A stretch of 64,000 bases of DNA. Source: Spirochaetota bacterium. Lineage in GTDB: Bacteria; Spirochaetota; Spirochaetia; SPDA01; JAJSAL01. The stretch spans positions 1 to 64,000 of the forward strand of contig JAJSAL010000067.1 of the NCBI GenBank assembly GCA_024274705.1. Direction: 5' to 3'. Position numbers and translations under genes: made by a program. This document shows positions 44,330-53,953 of the stretch, piece after piece (within the stretch, counting starts at the first letter, position 1; every line of letters begins with the position of its first letter). Below the pieces are notes generated by a model. The model was given only the letters and a program-made list of their open reading frames with translations, searched no databases and was not told where the DNA came from.

Positions 44330-45908
44330 ACATACCGGCAACGAAATCCTTAGGCAGAAGTTTTTCTACCGATTTGAACAGCCGTATCGCTTCTTTAAAA
44401 TCCTGCTTGTAGTAGTACCGGAGGGCCTTGTGATGATACGCCCAGGCCTCTTTCTCCCGTTCATTGAGAGACTTTTTTGCAGTAAAAATTTTCTCTCCCT
44501 GGGTTTTCCCTTTCACTACCACCTTGTCGACGAGACGGCAGGGATATGCGACCTTTACCTTCTGATACACACTTTCTGAAAAGATAACGTCCTGTTTATA
44601 CGGTTTTGTGAGTCCTTCCAGCCGGGATCCTAAGTTTACCATATCACCGATGATGGTATAGTCCATTTTCTTTTCGGAACCAATATTCCCGACAGTCACC
44701 ACACCGTAGTTGATCCCTATCCCGGTCACGAAGGCAGGTTTGCCCCGGGCTGTCTGGTCTTCGTTGAAGAGCAGCAATGCTTCCTGCATTTCCAATGCGG
44801 CGGTAACAGCCTGAATAGCGTCATCCGCACGTTTGACCGGGGCCCCAAAAAACGCCATGATGGCATCGCCGATATACTTATCAATGATGCCGTTGTGGCT
44901 CATAATAATGTCTACCATGAACTCGAAATATTTATTCAGGGCATTCACCAGTTCGTCCGGCATAAAACCCTAGGAAATAGTGGTAAAACTCCTTATATCC
45001 GAGAAGAGGATCACCATAACACGGTTTTCCCCTACAAGCATCGATTCCGGATTGGCAAAAAAAGAATCGATTACGTCTTTAGGGACATATTTCTGGAATA
45101 TATTCCGGACTTTGTGCTCGTTTTTCTGGGCTACTACTGCACGGAGGGCAAATTCCTTTATCTGTTTATATGCCTTTTCCAGTTCATCGATCATGATGTT
45201 GAAGGTGTGGGCCAGGTTCCCGATCTCGTCCTGATATTCCACGCTTACCCGCTCTGAGAGGTCGTTTTTTGTGATGATGTCCCTCATGGTGACTACCACA
45301 TTCTGTACCGGCCGGGTAAGGACCGTGGAAAAAATAATGAGAAGAACTACGGAGACAATAAGGGAAGCCGCCAGAATAATTCCGGTGAGCATTGTAATTG
45401 CCGTTACTTCCTGGTAGAACACGTCCCTTTCCTCTGTCGTATATAAGAGCCAGTCGAAGGGGACATAATAAAAGGCACTGCCTACCCGGGCCACCCCGCC
45501 TGCATCGAATTCAATCCACCCTTCCTGCTTGTTTTCAAAGGCGTCCCTGAGCACCCTTCTTTCTTCATCCAGGAGTTCGATGGCAGAAGTGGAAAAGGTG
45601 ACTTCCTGTTCACTGTCAATGGCAAAAACGAGTTCGGACCCGCTCCGGACCAGGGTGTCTGCATATGATGCGATAGCCGATTTGGTTACAGCCACGTATT
45701 CAGGGTTCGTATCCAGGTCGTTGGATACCAGCAGGTTCCATTGGTTGTCGATATATTTTTTCAGCTCCTGGGATTTGAATCCGAGAAACCGCATGGCTAC
45801 CCTGGTCAGGCCGCTTCGTGCAGAAAGGGCGGATATGGTACCTGTAACGATAAGTGCCGAAGCCAGAAGGGGGAGTACTATGAGTATGATTTTGCTTCGT
45901 ATTTTCAA
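44250..45908 (-). pseudogene. Adenylate/guanylate cyclase (Cache-HAMP-class III) interrupted by one in-frame TAG
   Basis: TTG start at 45908 with AGGGA upstream. Codons 1-312 encode a first membrane helix, an extracellular sensor domain, a second helix (LTGIILAASLIVSVVLLIIF), a HAMP domain (STVLTRPVQNVVVTMRDII) and the beginning of a class III cyclase (VMVILFSDIRSFTTIS). Codon 313 is TAG (44970-44972), after which the same frame continues GFMPDELVNALNKYF ... GIIDKYIGDAIMAFFG to the end at 44250, giving 552 codons in all. The usual text is S-E-G, so a GAG to TAG change is the simplest cause. The two metal-binding Asp residues fall on opposite sides of the stop. AGGG and ATG (44963) just after the stop could permit re-initiation. 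Confidence 0.85.
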
Positions 45909-45967
45909 TGTTGTATGTCCCTATCTAACAATCGGCCGTAAGATGTACCTCCTTAAGCCGAATGTAG

Positions 45968-46015
45968 TGCCTCGAATCATGATGATAACCTCCATCATTC
46001 GAGGCAACATATAAT
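45968..46015. promoter_or_regulatory. Palindrome and -10 box in the divergent promoter region
   Basis: TGCCTCGAAT (45968-45977) and ATTCGAGGCA (45997-46006) form a perfect 10-bp inverted repeat with 19-bp spacing, extended inward by TGATG/CATCA. TATAAT at 46010-46015 follows and fits the plus-strand gene at 46082. The palindrome overlaps the expected -35 region, so an operator is likely. Confidence 0.6.
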
Positions 46016-46081
46016 CATTACCTGACAATTTGCCGATAGTGATAGAGAAATATTCTAAATCCACCGGTATAGAGAGAATTG

Positions 46082-48472
46082 ATGTCGGCTAATACAACAA
46101 TATCCCCTCCAGGATCGGATACTGACTCAGAACTGCTGGAAAGTGCAGAAATGAGTGAAGAGGATAAGCAGGAAATCCTCCAGGAGATTGACAAACTTGT
46201 AGAAAGAAACAAGATCCCGGTAACGGATGACCTGTTCAAATTAAAACCCAGGAAGAAAGGCGGGGTGTTCCCCCTGGTCCTTAACCTGGTGATGCTCCTC
46301 CTGGTCGGGGGCGGGGTGTATTTCGCCTTCCGGTATTTCGATGACCGCCAGGAGAATCTCTCCCTCGAAACAGAACAGTATTTTTCAACGGAAGGAAAGC
46401 TGATCGAAGAGCTCAAAAAAGAATCGGAAATCAAGCTACGAAAAAAAGATGAAGAAATCCAGAAAATTCAGAACGAAATTGTAGAACTGGACAGGCAGAG
46501 TGCGGCCCTCCGGGAGAACATGGAAGAGCAGATCCGGTCGCGGGAGGAACAGCTCCGGCAGACTCTGGAAGCTGAACTGGAAACTGAACGCCAGCGACTG
46601 CAGGCGCTGGGCCAGTCCCGGGAAGAGATAGACCAGCAGTTGCAGGTTCTGGAAGCTCAGCGGCAGGCCGAATTCGAACAGGAACTTACATTGTTCCGGG
46701 AGGAATCCCAGGCAAAGCTCCAGGCTAAAGAAGAGGAATTGATACAGGCCAAAGCACTTACCCAGGAGATACTGGACAAGGCAAACAAGGAAAAACGGGA
46801 ACTGGCGGAGGAGACCCGCCAGCGGGAAGAGGAACTGAGACAGCAGTTCGAAGCGGAAACCGAAGCTCTCCGGACCCAGACCACCAAGGCCGAGGAGAGA
46901 CTTCAGCAACTCTCCCGGCTCCGGGAGCAGGAACAACTCGTGGCGGACCAGATCGTTGGTTCCTTCAACACTATCATAGACAAGATTGAGAATGGAGACA
47001 TTCCAGGTGCAGGGGCGGACCTTTCAAAGCTGGAGACACTTCTGAAAGACGGGAACATCAGCAATCTGACTTCGATTGCAAAGAGAAGGGACATTGACCT
47101 TTTTCTTATTGACATGGTCCGTGAGAATATTGCTGCCACTGCTGCCACTGCCTCCACGGAAACCACATCCCTGGTACAGGCAGCGAACATGGTACTCTCC
47201 GTACGGGAGATCGTTGCTCGGGGTGAAGCCGCCCGTACCAAGGGTAATCTGGTAGATGCGGAGCGTCTCTTCGACCGCGCTATCCGGGAGATACCGTCCA
47301 TTACCACGGCATACTCCGGGCTCAATGTGATTCAGGAACAGCAGGAAGCTGCCCGGGTAAATGCTTTTCTCGAAGAGGGCGATTCCTATCTTGCCACCGG
47401 TGATCTGGAGAACGCCGTCAACCGGTATCAGGAGGCTGCAGTAGAACCCGCCGGCACTAACGGGGAACTGGTCCGCCAGGCGTTGAACGGCATCCAGCGT
47501 TCCCTCGGTGTTCGTGAAGACGGCAGGATAGCAGTGGTGAACCAGGAGATCGACAGGCTGGAAGAAGAAATTTCCCGGGGGGAGCAGACCATACGGGAGC
47601 GGGAAGATAAGATCGATGAACTTAACAGCGATATAGAATCCCTCTATCAGGACATAGAGGATCTTGAGGATGAAATCGTTGCTCTTAACCGTTCCATAGG
47701 TGTGGGTGAAGAGGAAATAGCAGATCTGAATCAGAAGATACGGTTGAAAGAGGCGGAGATAGTTCAGATTACCGAAGAAAAGCGTTCCCTGGAGAGCAGC
47801 CTGGAAGACCTGGCATCCAGGTTTGTCCAAGCCAGGAGAAGGGCAGAGAGGCTTCTCGACTCGGAGGATCCGGATAACCACAACCGGGCAAAGAAGGTCC
47901 TGGTCGATATCTTCGAACTCCCCCAGGCAAAAAGGCTCTTTCCCGGGATTGGCGAAATACTGGAAAATATCGATATTGCTGTCATAGCCGATGAAAGGGA
48001 AGATGCTTCGGCAATGGGCAGGGAATCGGCTTTGAAGGATATCCTCAGGTTCGTCGATTATCTGGCAGGGTTGACTCCCGCTGGACGGGACGAAGCGAGA
48101 ATAGATATCGTTAACCAGGTGAAGGATGATCTTCTGTTCAAGACAACTATCGAAGGAATTCAGGACCTTGCGGTGTCCGGTGGTGCCGAAGTAGAACGGC
48201 AGGTCCTCCGTGCCAGGGAGAAACTGCTGGGAACGGTATCCTCCGTCACCTCCGGAAAGGTCATTATCGAGCGGCTGGTAAACATCGAAGTGAATCCAGG
48301 GGATACGGTAATCATAAAGCGGAAATCACCTCTGGCAGGGGAGGTCATCCTGGCTGAAGGCGAGGTGCTGGAAGTAAAGGGCGGCAGAATTTCCGCCAGG
48401 ATAGACAGGGTCTCCTCGGTGGATCAGCCGCCGGCGATCATGGACCTGGTGTATGTTGCAGTCCCGGAATAA
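46082..48472 (+). CDS. Large membrane-anchored coiled-coil/TPR-like protein, function unknown
   Basis: 796 residues from the ATG at 46082 (a TTG immediately before is in frame). Order: acidic N-terminus (1-60), one transmembrane helix (FPLVLNLVMLLLVGGGVYFAF), a long coiled coil rich in E, Q and R (about 100-300), a helical region with TPR-like repeats (NAFLEEGDSYLATGDLENAV), a second coiled coil (IDRLEEEISRGEQTIREREDK), and a C-terminal beta-rich domain (VNPGDTVIIKRKSPLAGEVI ... YVAVPE). N-in, C-out topology is likely given the charge balance. No known family. The size and layout suggest a cell-envelope spanning structural protein. Confidence 0.78.
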   Translation: MSANTTISPPGSDTDSELLESAEMSEEDKQEILQEIDKLVERNKIPVTDDLFKLKPRKKGGVFPLVLNLVMLLLVGGGVYFAFRYFDDRQENLSLETEQYFSTEGKLIEELKKESEIKLRKKDEEIQKIQNEIVELDRQSAALRENMEEQIRSREEQLRQTLEAELETERQRLQALGQSREEIDQQLQVLEAQRQAEFEQELTLFREESQAKLQAKEEELIQAKALTQEILDKANKEKRELAEETRQREEELRQQFEAETEALRTQTTKAEERLQQLSRLREQEQLVADQIVGSFNTIIDKIENGDIPGAGADLSKLETLLKDGNISNLTSIAKRRDIDLFLIDMVRENIAATAATASTETTSLVQAANMVLSVREIVARGEAARTKGNLVDAERLFDRAIREIPSITTAYSGLNVIQEQQEAARVNAFLEEGDSYLATGDLENAVNRYQEAAVEPAGTNGELVRQALNGIQRSLGVREDGRIAVVNQEIDRLEEEISRGEQTIREREDKIDELNSDIESLYQDIEDLEDEIVALNRSIGVGEEEIADLNQKIRLKEAEIVQITEEKRSLESSLEDLASRFVQARRRAERLLDSEDPDNHNRAKKVLVDIFELPQAKRLFPGIGEILENIDIAVIADEREDASAMGRESALKDILRFVDYLAGLTPAGRDEARIDIVNQVKDDLLFKTTIEGIQDLAVSGGAEVERQVLRAREKLLGTVSSVTSGKVIIERLVNIEVNPGDTVIIKRKSPLAGEVILAEGEVLEVKGGRISARIDRVSSVDQPPAIMDLVYVAVPE

Positions 48473-48478
48473 GGGCTT

Positions 48479-49606
48479 TCAGAGCGTCTTGAATGTGGTT
48501 CCCAGTACGCCGATGTATGAAAACGGCACACTATGAGTAAGACCAAAATGGACAATGAGATTGTCAACAGCATAACTGGAAGCCGTTGTAAGCATGTTCG
48601 GTTCTATTACATCATTGAAAGCTAAAATGGCCAGCTTGTAGGTTGTTGTCGTGCCTAACGTATTCGCCGGTATCGATGTATAAGTGACCCCGCCTCCCAG
48701 TACAGCCCCGAATTTCAGGGGCGATTTCGGATCGTCTTCCGGGTAGGCGACTACCACGATGGAACTGTATTCCCCGTTGTTGTTCCAGCTTACAGGTATG
48801 GTAACCGTGGGGTCCTGCTTCGGAGATGTATCATCAGGATTTACACCGGTGGGAGGGCCGAATATGTCCAGGTCGGCATCGATCCTCCTTGTTGCCGTTA
48901 CAACGGCTCCAGCGGTATCAAAGAGCTGAAGTACATATTCACCCCGGTCGAAATAATTCTGACGGATCACGAAGACAGCGTTGTCATCGGACTGAATAAA
49001 ATAAGCGGATTCCTCGCCCGCCCTGCTCCCTGAAAAGACGGAGTCGCCGTCAGGATAAAGCATCGCAATACCCGCAAGTACCCTGAAATCCCCGATTGAT
49101 ATCATTGCCGTATGCTCCTGCCACTCCCCCGTGGTGTACCGCTCCTCCCGGAAGTAGATCAGCATGTCATCGATGGCTATATCCGCATCCTGGTCCCCAG
49201 GGGACCAGCTTATAACCATCCGGACCGTGCCGTTTTCATAATACCCGGTTATCTCCGCCTCGAGGGGAACGTCTTCCGTTACCTCGATGGTGGCGTAGGT
49301 ATCCTCCAGTTCTGATCCGTTTTCAAGAAACAGGATACGGATATCCCACATACCGGATCTGATCCCTTCAAACAGGGTTTCTCCCCCCCCTTCGGGGCTT
49401 AGGGCAATATCCCGGCTGTGAGATTCTTTTCCATCATCCGTTTCCAGTTCGATTCGTAAGGCGTATTCATTTCCCCCTGGAAGGCTGTCAAACTGAACGG
49501 AGAAGGTGATGCTGCCGCCGTAACTGCCGCTGTCGGCTACGCAACCGGACATCATGATGAGAAGGATACCAAAAAGCAGTACTGGAAGGGGTGATTTCAT
49601 TGTCAC
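48479..49606 (-). CDS. Hypothetical lipoprotein
   Basis: 375 residues. GTG start at 49606 with AGGGA nine bases before; ATG at 49600 is an alternative. Signal peptide and lipobox (LIMMSGC, Cys near residue 22). The mature protein is beta-rich with an acidic character (SGSYGGSITFSVQFDSLPGG, DVPLEAEITGYYENGTVRM) and no recognised domain. Ends convergent with the coiled-coil gene, 6 bp apart. It is followed upstream by a second small lipoprotein gene, so the pair is likely one transcript. Confidence 0.75.
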   Translation of the reverse strand: MTMKSPLPVLLFGILLIMMSGCVADSGSYGGSITFSVQFDSLPGGNEYALRIELETDDGKESHSRDIALSPEGGGETLFEGIRSGMWDIRILFLENGSELEDTYATIEVTEDVPLEAEITGYYENGTVRMVISWSPGDQDADIAIDDMLIYFREERYTTGEWQEHTAMISIGDFRVLAGIAMLYPDGDSVFSGSRAGEESAYFIQSDDNAVFVIRQNYFDRGEYVLQLFDTAGAVVTATRRIDADLDIFGPPTGVNPDDTSPKQDPTVTIPVSWNNNGEYSSIVVVAYPEDDPKSPLKFGAVLGGGVTYTSIPANTLGTTTTYKLAILAFNDVIEPNMLTTASSYAVDNLIVHFGLTHSVPFSYIGVLGTTFKTL

Positions 49607-49609
49607 AGT

Positions 49610-50008
49610 TTATGTCCCTGAAAGGCGGATGGTGAATTCACGGGTCTGGTCCATACTGGCTATCACCTCTTTTCGCAATCCCCGGTTTGATAATACGGAG
49701 AATCGAATACGGTAGGTGCCCTCAGCCAGTTCAATATTGAGGGAGCCTTCGGGGGGAAGCCGTTCCTCACTGAAATACACCTGTATATCTGAGGAGTACG
49801 AGACCTTTTCTACAGTAACCCGGCAGGTCTGGTAATCCGGTTCCCCGTAGAACTTGTAATTGACATCGATACTTGTAGTGTCGTACACATCCCGCACATC
49901 CAGTTCAAGACGGGGGAAGTCCTGTTCACAGGCAAAAAGGATCAGCCATAAGCACCCTGTTACCAGGAGGAAGGAAATGCGACAGGTACCGGTTTTCCGC
50001 CTCATCAT
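49610..50008 (-). CDS. Small hypothetical lipoprotein
   Basis: 132 residues. Lipobox LILFAC after a basic, hydrophobic signal (MMRRKTGTCRISFLLVTG). The mature part is a short beta-strand domain (YKFYGEPDYQTCRVTVEKVS ... GTYRIRFSVLSNRG). Its stop lies 3 bp before the start of the larger lipoprotein, and the two share a theme of strand-rich domains ending in a similar style, so co-function is inferred. Confidence 0.7.
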   Translation of the reverse strand: MMRRKTGTCRISFLLVTGCLWLILFACEQDFPRLELDVRDVYDTTSIDVNYKFYGEPDYQTCRVTVEKVSYSSDIQVYFSEERLPPEGSLNIELAEGTYRIRFSVLSNRGLRKEVIASMDQTREFTIRLSGT

Positions 50009-50058
50009 CTATTTAAGTATACCACACCAGGAAAATTATACACAAGTTGGTTTCCCTC

Positions 50059-50104
50059 CTCCGGCGGGCCGGAGAGTTTCCAATAACCGGGATTCTGTTA
50101 TAAT
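50059..50104 (+). promoter_or_regulatory. Putative promoter with small GC palindrome before the histidine kinase
   Basis: CTCCGG (50059-50064) and CCGGAG (50069-50074) flank a 4-base loop, followed by TTTCCA (50077-50082) and TATAAT (50099-50104), 16 bases apart. The kinase starts at 50144 with GAGGAGG upstream. Confidence 0.45.
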
Positions 50105-50143
50105 TGTTGTATTCTTTGAGCAGAGCAAGAGGAGGAAGGTAAG

Positions 50144-52069
50144 ATGTCGATTCGCACGATATTGATAGGTGGAATGCTTGTGATTACTGTAGTTTCCACA
50201 TTTCTGGTCGGAGCGCTTGGTGTCTATAGCATCAGTCAAAGCGTTGAGAGCGAAGCCCAAACAAGGGTAACCCATGATCTTGAAATCGTAAGCGGCTATC
50301 TTCAGAATCATATCGAAGTGCTTGCACAATCCATAGAAGAGACCGCCGCCTCACTATCGATCACCGAGAGTGACATCACCCGGAAAATAAGCACTCTCAG
50401 ACAAGAGTTGGATTTGGATGTCTTAAACCTCTGTGACGCCGATGGAAGGGGAATAGCAGGAACATATCCTGATTTCGGGATTACCGTCCCTGTTATCCAG
50501 GATCCTGTCTTACGTAAGGCCCTTAAAGGAAAAACCGCTTGGGGAATGATGGCACTCGATTCCGGTCGTCTTGACATTGAAGGCGGAGCGGCATTGCGAA
50601 AGTCTGTCATTGTATACTCGAAGGCCCCGAAAAATGAAATCGCCTCACAGACCGGGTTTTTTTTATGGGCGGCAAGCCCTCTATACGATGATAAAGGACG
50701 GGTTATTGCGCTGCTTTACGGAGGAAGACTCCTTAACTACAATTTTGACCTCGTTGATGATCTGCGGGACAAAATTTTTACCTCGGACTTATATAATGGC
50801 AAACCCTTAGGGACAGTCACGATCTTTCTCGGGGGCTTACGGGTTGCGACGAATGTGCTCGGACCCGATGGTAAACGTGCTGTAGGAACCTTCGTTTCCA
50901 GGGAAGTACAAGAGGCTGTGCTTGAGGAAAATCAGAACTATATTGGCCGTGCCTGGGTTGTTGATCAGTGGTATTTAAGTGGATATAAACCGATTCACAA
51001 TCCCGACGGGCATACAATCGGAATCCTTTATGTCGGGCTGTTGGAAGAACCGTATAAAGATTTACGGACACGATTAATCAGCAGGTTTCTCGTACCGACG
51101 GCCTTTGTCGTTCTGGTGGTATTTGGGGTCTCGTTTTTTATTGTCAACCGTATTATAGGTCCGATACAAACGCTTAGAGATGCAGCCTCCCGGGTAGCGG
51201 TGAGAGACTGGCAGGAGGACATCACGATCCCTAGAACCTATTCCGAAATTGCCGAATTGGCATCCGTGTTCCGGGAAATGCAACAGGCCATTAAGACGCG
51301 TGATCACCAATTGACGGCACAAAACCAACAATTGACCGTCACCAATGAGCAACTGGAAACGACCAATCGAAACTATATGCAAACCTTAGGGTTTGTCACT
51401 CACGAATTAAAATCCCCCCTGGCTGCGATGCAGAGCATGGTTTCGCTAGTGGTGGACGGGTATGTAGGAGAGGTTTCGGATAAAGTCAGGGAACCCCTTG
51501 TCCGGATCAAGCGAAACTGCGAAGAACTGCAGGATATGGTCAAGAATTATCTGGACTTATCACGCGCAGAGAGGGGCGAACTGGCGGCGAAGAAATCGCA
51601 CATCCATTATCACCAGGAGGTCGTAGAACCGTGTGTTGAGCAAACTCAGGCACTTTTTAATTCACGCGGTGTCACGCTTACAGTAACATCACCTGAGGAC
51701 CTGGTCGTCCTGGCCGACCCTGAACTAATGCGGATTGCCCTGACCAACTATCTGACGAACGCGGCCAAGTACGGCGCCGGGAATAAAACGGCAAGACTGA
51801 CGGTCAATGTGGAACAGGAGGTACTGACTGTCACTGTCTGGAATGAAGGGGCAGGCTTCACGGCTGAGGAAAAGGAATCGCTCTTCAAAAAGTTCTCCCG
51901 TCTCAAGAACCCTAATACCGCCAATAAACGCGGCAGCGGGCTGGGACTCTTTCTTGTTGAGCGCATCCTGGAACTGCATGATGGTAAAGTGTGGGCCGAA
52001 TCAAACCCGGGACAGTGGGCGGAATTCAGCTTTTCCTTTCCAACGAATTCCGAAACGGAAAAAAATTGA
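50144..52069 (+). CDS. Sensor histidine kinase with Cache sensor and HAMP
   Basis: 641 residues. Two membrane helices (TILIGGMLVITVVSTFLVGA at the N-terminus; VPTAFVVLVVFGVSFFIVN near 310) enclose a double-Cache-like periplasmic sensor (GFFLWAASPLYDDKGRVIAL). HAMP follows, then a dimerisation helix with the phospho-acceptor His420 in FVTHELKSPLAAMQS. The ATPase domain has the N box NYLTNAAKYGAG, G1 WNEGAGFTAEEKE, and G2 GSGLGLFLVERILELHDG. No response regulator lies next to it, so the partner is elsewhere. The sensed ligand is not predictable. Confidence 0.93.
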   Translation: MSIRTILIGGMLVITVVSTFLVGALGVYSISQSVESEAQTRVTHDLEIVSGYLQNHIEVLAQSIEETAASLSITESDITRKISTLRQELDLDVLNLCDADGRGIAGTYPDFGITVPVIQDPVLRKALKGKTAWGMMALDSGRLDIEGGAALRKSVIVYSKAPKNEIASQTGFFLWAASPLYDDKGRVIALLYGGRLLNYNFDLVDDLRDKIFTSDLYNGKPLGTVTIFLGGLRVATNVLGPDGKRAVGTFVSREVQEAVLEENQNYIGRAWVVDQWYLSGYKPIHNPDGHTIGILYVGLLEEPYKDLRTRLISRFLVPTAFVVLVVFGVSFFIVNRIIGPIQTLRDAASRVAVRDWQEDITIPRTYSEIAELASVFREMQQAIKTRDHQLTAQNQQLTVTNEQLETTNRNYMQTLGFVTHELKSPLAAMQSMVSLVVDGYVGEVSDKVREPLVRIKRNCEELQDMVKNYLDLSRAERGELAAKKSHIHYHQEVVEPCVEQTQALFNSRGVTLTVTSPEDLVVLADPELMRIALTNYLTNAAKYGAGNKTARLTVNVEQEVLTVTVWNEGAGFTAEEKESLFKKFSRLKNPNTANKRGSGLGLFLVERILELHDGKVWAESNPGQWAEFSFSFPTNSETEKN

Positions 52070-52525
52070 ATCATAGAGGTACAAAGGACGAATGATTTTT
52101 TATCTTATCTTCGTGTTCCCCGGGCCTTTGCGGTGAGATGAATAAAAATCTCATAGCTGTCCGGAACAACAAATAGAAATTAGAAGTTACGGGTTTACTC
52201 TTCTTGTCCACTTTTATGAGGTGTCCTTACCAAAGGTCTGGCCCTTATTATTGCACCGACGCCTTTACCTTAGGACTATAACGGTGAAATGATAGTATTC
52301 CTTGTTTCGAGGATCGAGCTGTAAACTCACAAATTAGCGAACCACTACCGGCGGTGAGTTGCTATCGCAACCGGTTCGTTACAATTTCGAGTTGCATTGG
52401 AATATTGTTATATAGTACAATTCAAGAGCAGCAACAAATCTGTCGTATCCGGTTTGTTCTTCTCGATTGAATATCTGTAATACGCAGTCACCGGGTATAA
52501 AGCATACATGTAAAGGGAGTAGAAT
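52070..52525. promoter_or_regulatory. 456-bp gap: nested hairpin and promoter upstream of citrate synthase
   Basis: No gene seen, and no tRNA-like cloverleaf. A nested fold is visible: CGAACC (52338-52343) with GGTTCG (52373-52378) around GTTGC-tatc-GCAAC (52358-52371). Downstream, TTGCAT (52392-52397) and TACAAT (52416-52421), 18 bases apart, fit a sigma-70 promoter, giving a ~100-nt leader before the GTG at 52526. Confidence 0.45.
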
Positions 52526-53932
52526 GTGAAAAAGACTTTCAGCAGCGAAACAGAACAAATATCTGAAGTTATTCTTAAAGCCAAAGAGAAAGCCTGCAGC
52601 GAAACGAGTGCTGAACCGGAGCCGGATTTAACCCAAAAGATCGAATGGCCTCTCACCTGTACCGTCGGACCAGGGCTGGAAGGTGCAATAGCTTGTGAAA
52701 CCGAAGTGGGGTATGTAAACGGTTCGAAAGGATGGCTTATCTACCGGGGGTACGATATTTTCGATCTCTGTGCCTATTCGACATTCGAAGAAGTATCCTA
52801 CCTGCTGGTCAACGGCAAGCTGCCAAAAGAAAAACAGCTTGCAGCCTTTAAGAAGAAACTGGCGGAGAACCGGCACCTGAATGAGACCCAGCGTCTTCTC
52901 ATGAGTTTTCCTGTAGAGAACATGAATCCCATGGCTGCCTTAAGACTGGGCACCAATCTTATGAGGCAGAAGCAGACATTCAGGGATGAAGAAGCGGCGG
53001 AGCTCAAGGCGGAAGCAATAGCCGCGGACGAAGATTCGATTGCCATGGAAACCAAGCCCCACGGTGATGCCCATGCGATCTACGAATTCAAACGGAGTCA
53101 GGTAAAACGGCCCCGCAGTTCGGATATTACCCTTCTCAACGCCGAGAGCCTGGAAAGCTGTTACTGCCTCATTTCCGGTGTTGCAACTATTGCTGCCGCA
53201 ATCGCCCGCTTAAGAAACCGGAAGCTTCCCCTGGAACCCCTTACCGAATTGAGTCATGCAGCGAATCTTTTATACATGATTACCGGAAAGATCCCGACGC
53301 CGGTAGAAGAACGCATCATGGATATCTGCCTTATTCTGCATGCGGACCATGGCATGAATGCCAGTACGTTTGCCTCCATGGTGGTAGCCTCCACCCTGTC
53401 GGACGTATACTTCTCTATCGGAGCAGGAATCGCAGCTCTCAACGGGCCGCTTCACGGCGGTGCTAATGAGCAGGTAATGAGGATACTGAGGGAAATCGGC
53501 GACCCTAAGGAAGTTCCTTCCTGGTACGCAGCTCAGAGGGAGGCAAAACAGAAAATATCAGGTTTCGGTCACCGGGTGTATAAAACGTATGATCCGAGAG
53601 CCCGGATCCTTGCGCCTCTGGCTAAAATCCTTGTGGCCTCTCATCCGGAAATGAAAAAACTGTATAAAGTAGCAACAGCCCTGGAAAAAGAAGTGGTAGC
53701 TACCCTTGGAAAGAACAAGAATATTTTTCCCAATGTGGATTACTATTCCGGATTTATCTACAATTCTCTTAGTATACCCACCGACTTTTTTACACCTATG
53801 TTTGCCGTTGCCAGAGTTTCCGGCTGGACCGCCCGGGTCTTCGAATATCTGCAGAATAACAGAATATTCCGTCCCAGGGCCATGTATGTAGGTAAATTTG
53901 ACAGGAAATACACTCCATTGACAAAGAGATGA
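52526..53932 (+). CDS. gltA: Citrate synthase with N-terminal extension and inserted segment
   Basis: 468 residues, GTG start with GGGAG upstream (an ATG two bases earlier is followed at once by a stop). The core is standard: HADHGMNASTFASMVVAST, GPLHGGANEQV with the catalytic His at 310, GFGHRVYKTYDPRA, and NVDYYSGFIYNSL with the catalytic Asp. The first ~45 residues (SETEQISEVILKAKEKACSE) are extra, and an additional charged stretch (about 155-200, KAEAIAADEDSIAMETKPHG) interrupts the helical domain. It condenses acetyl-CoA and oxaloacetate. In an apparently fermentative spirochaete it probably supports glutamate synthesis rather than a full cycle (inference). Confidence 0.93.
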   Translation: MKKTFSSETEQISEVILKAKEKACSETSAEPEPDLTQKIEWPLTCTVGPGLEGAIACETEVGYVNGSKGWLIYRGYDIFDLCAYSTFEEVSYLLVNGKLPKEKQLAAFKKKLAENRHLNETQRLLMSFPVENMNPMAALRLGTNLMRQKQTFRDEEAAELKAEAIAADEDSIAMETKPHGDAHAIYEFKRSQVKRPRSSDITLLNAESLESCYCLISGVATIAAAIARLRNRKLPLEPLTELSHAANLLYMITGKIPTPVEERIMDICLILHADHGMNASTFASMVVASTLSDVYFSIGAGIAALNGPLHGGANEQVMRILREIGDPKEVPSWYAAQREAKQKISGFGHRVYKTYDPRARILAPLAKILVASHPEMKKLYKVATALEKEVVATLGKNKNIFPNVDYYSGFIYNSLSIPTDFFTPMFAVARVSGWTARVFEYLQNNRIFRPRAMYVGKFDRKYTPLTKR

Positions 53933-53953
53933 TAACCAACTCAGGTGAGAGCT

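Noticed and set aside
44970-44972. TAG as a pyrrolysine codon
   Set aside because: No PylTS genes are seen and the replaced residue is a normal Glu position; simple mutation is more likely.
52130-52400. Possible tRNA or riboswitch before citrate synthase
   Set aside because: No GTTCGANTC T-loop, acceptor stem or known aptamer pattern could be matched.
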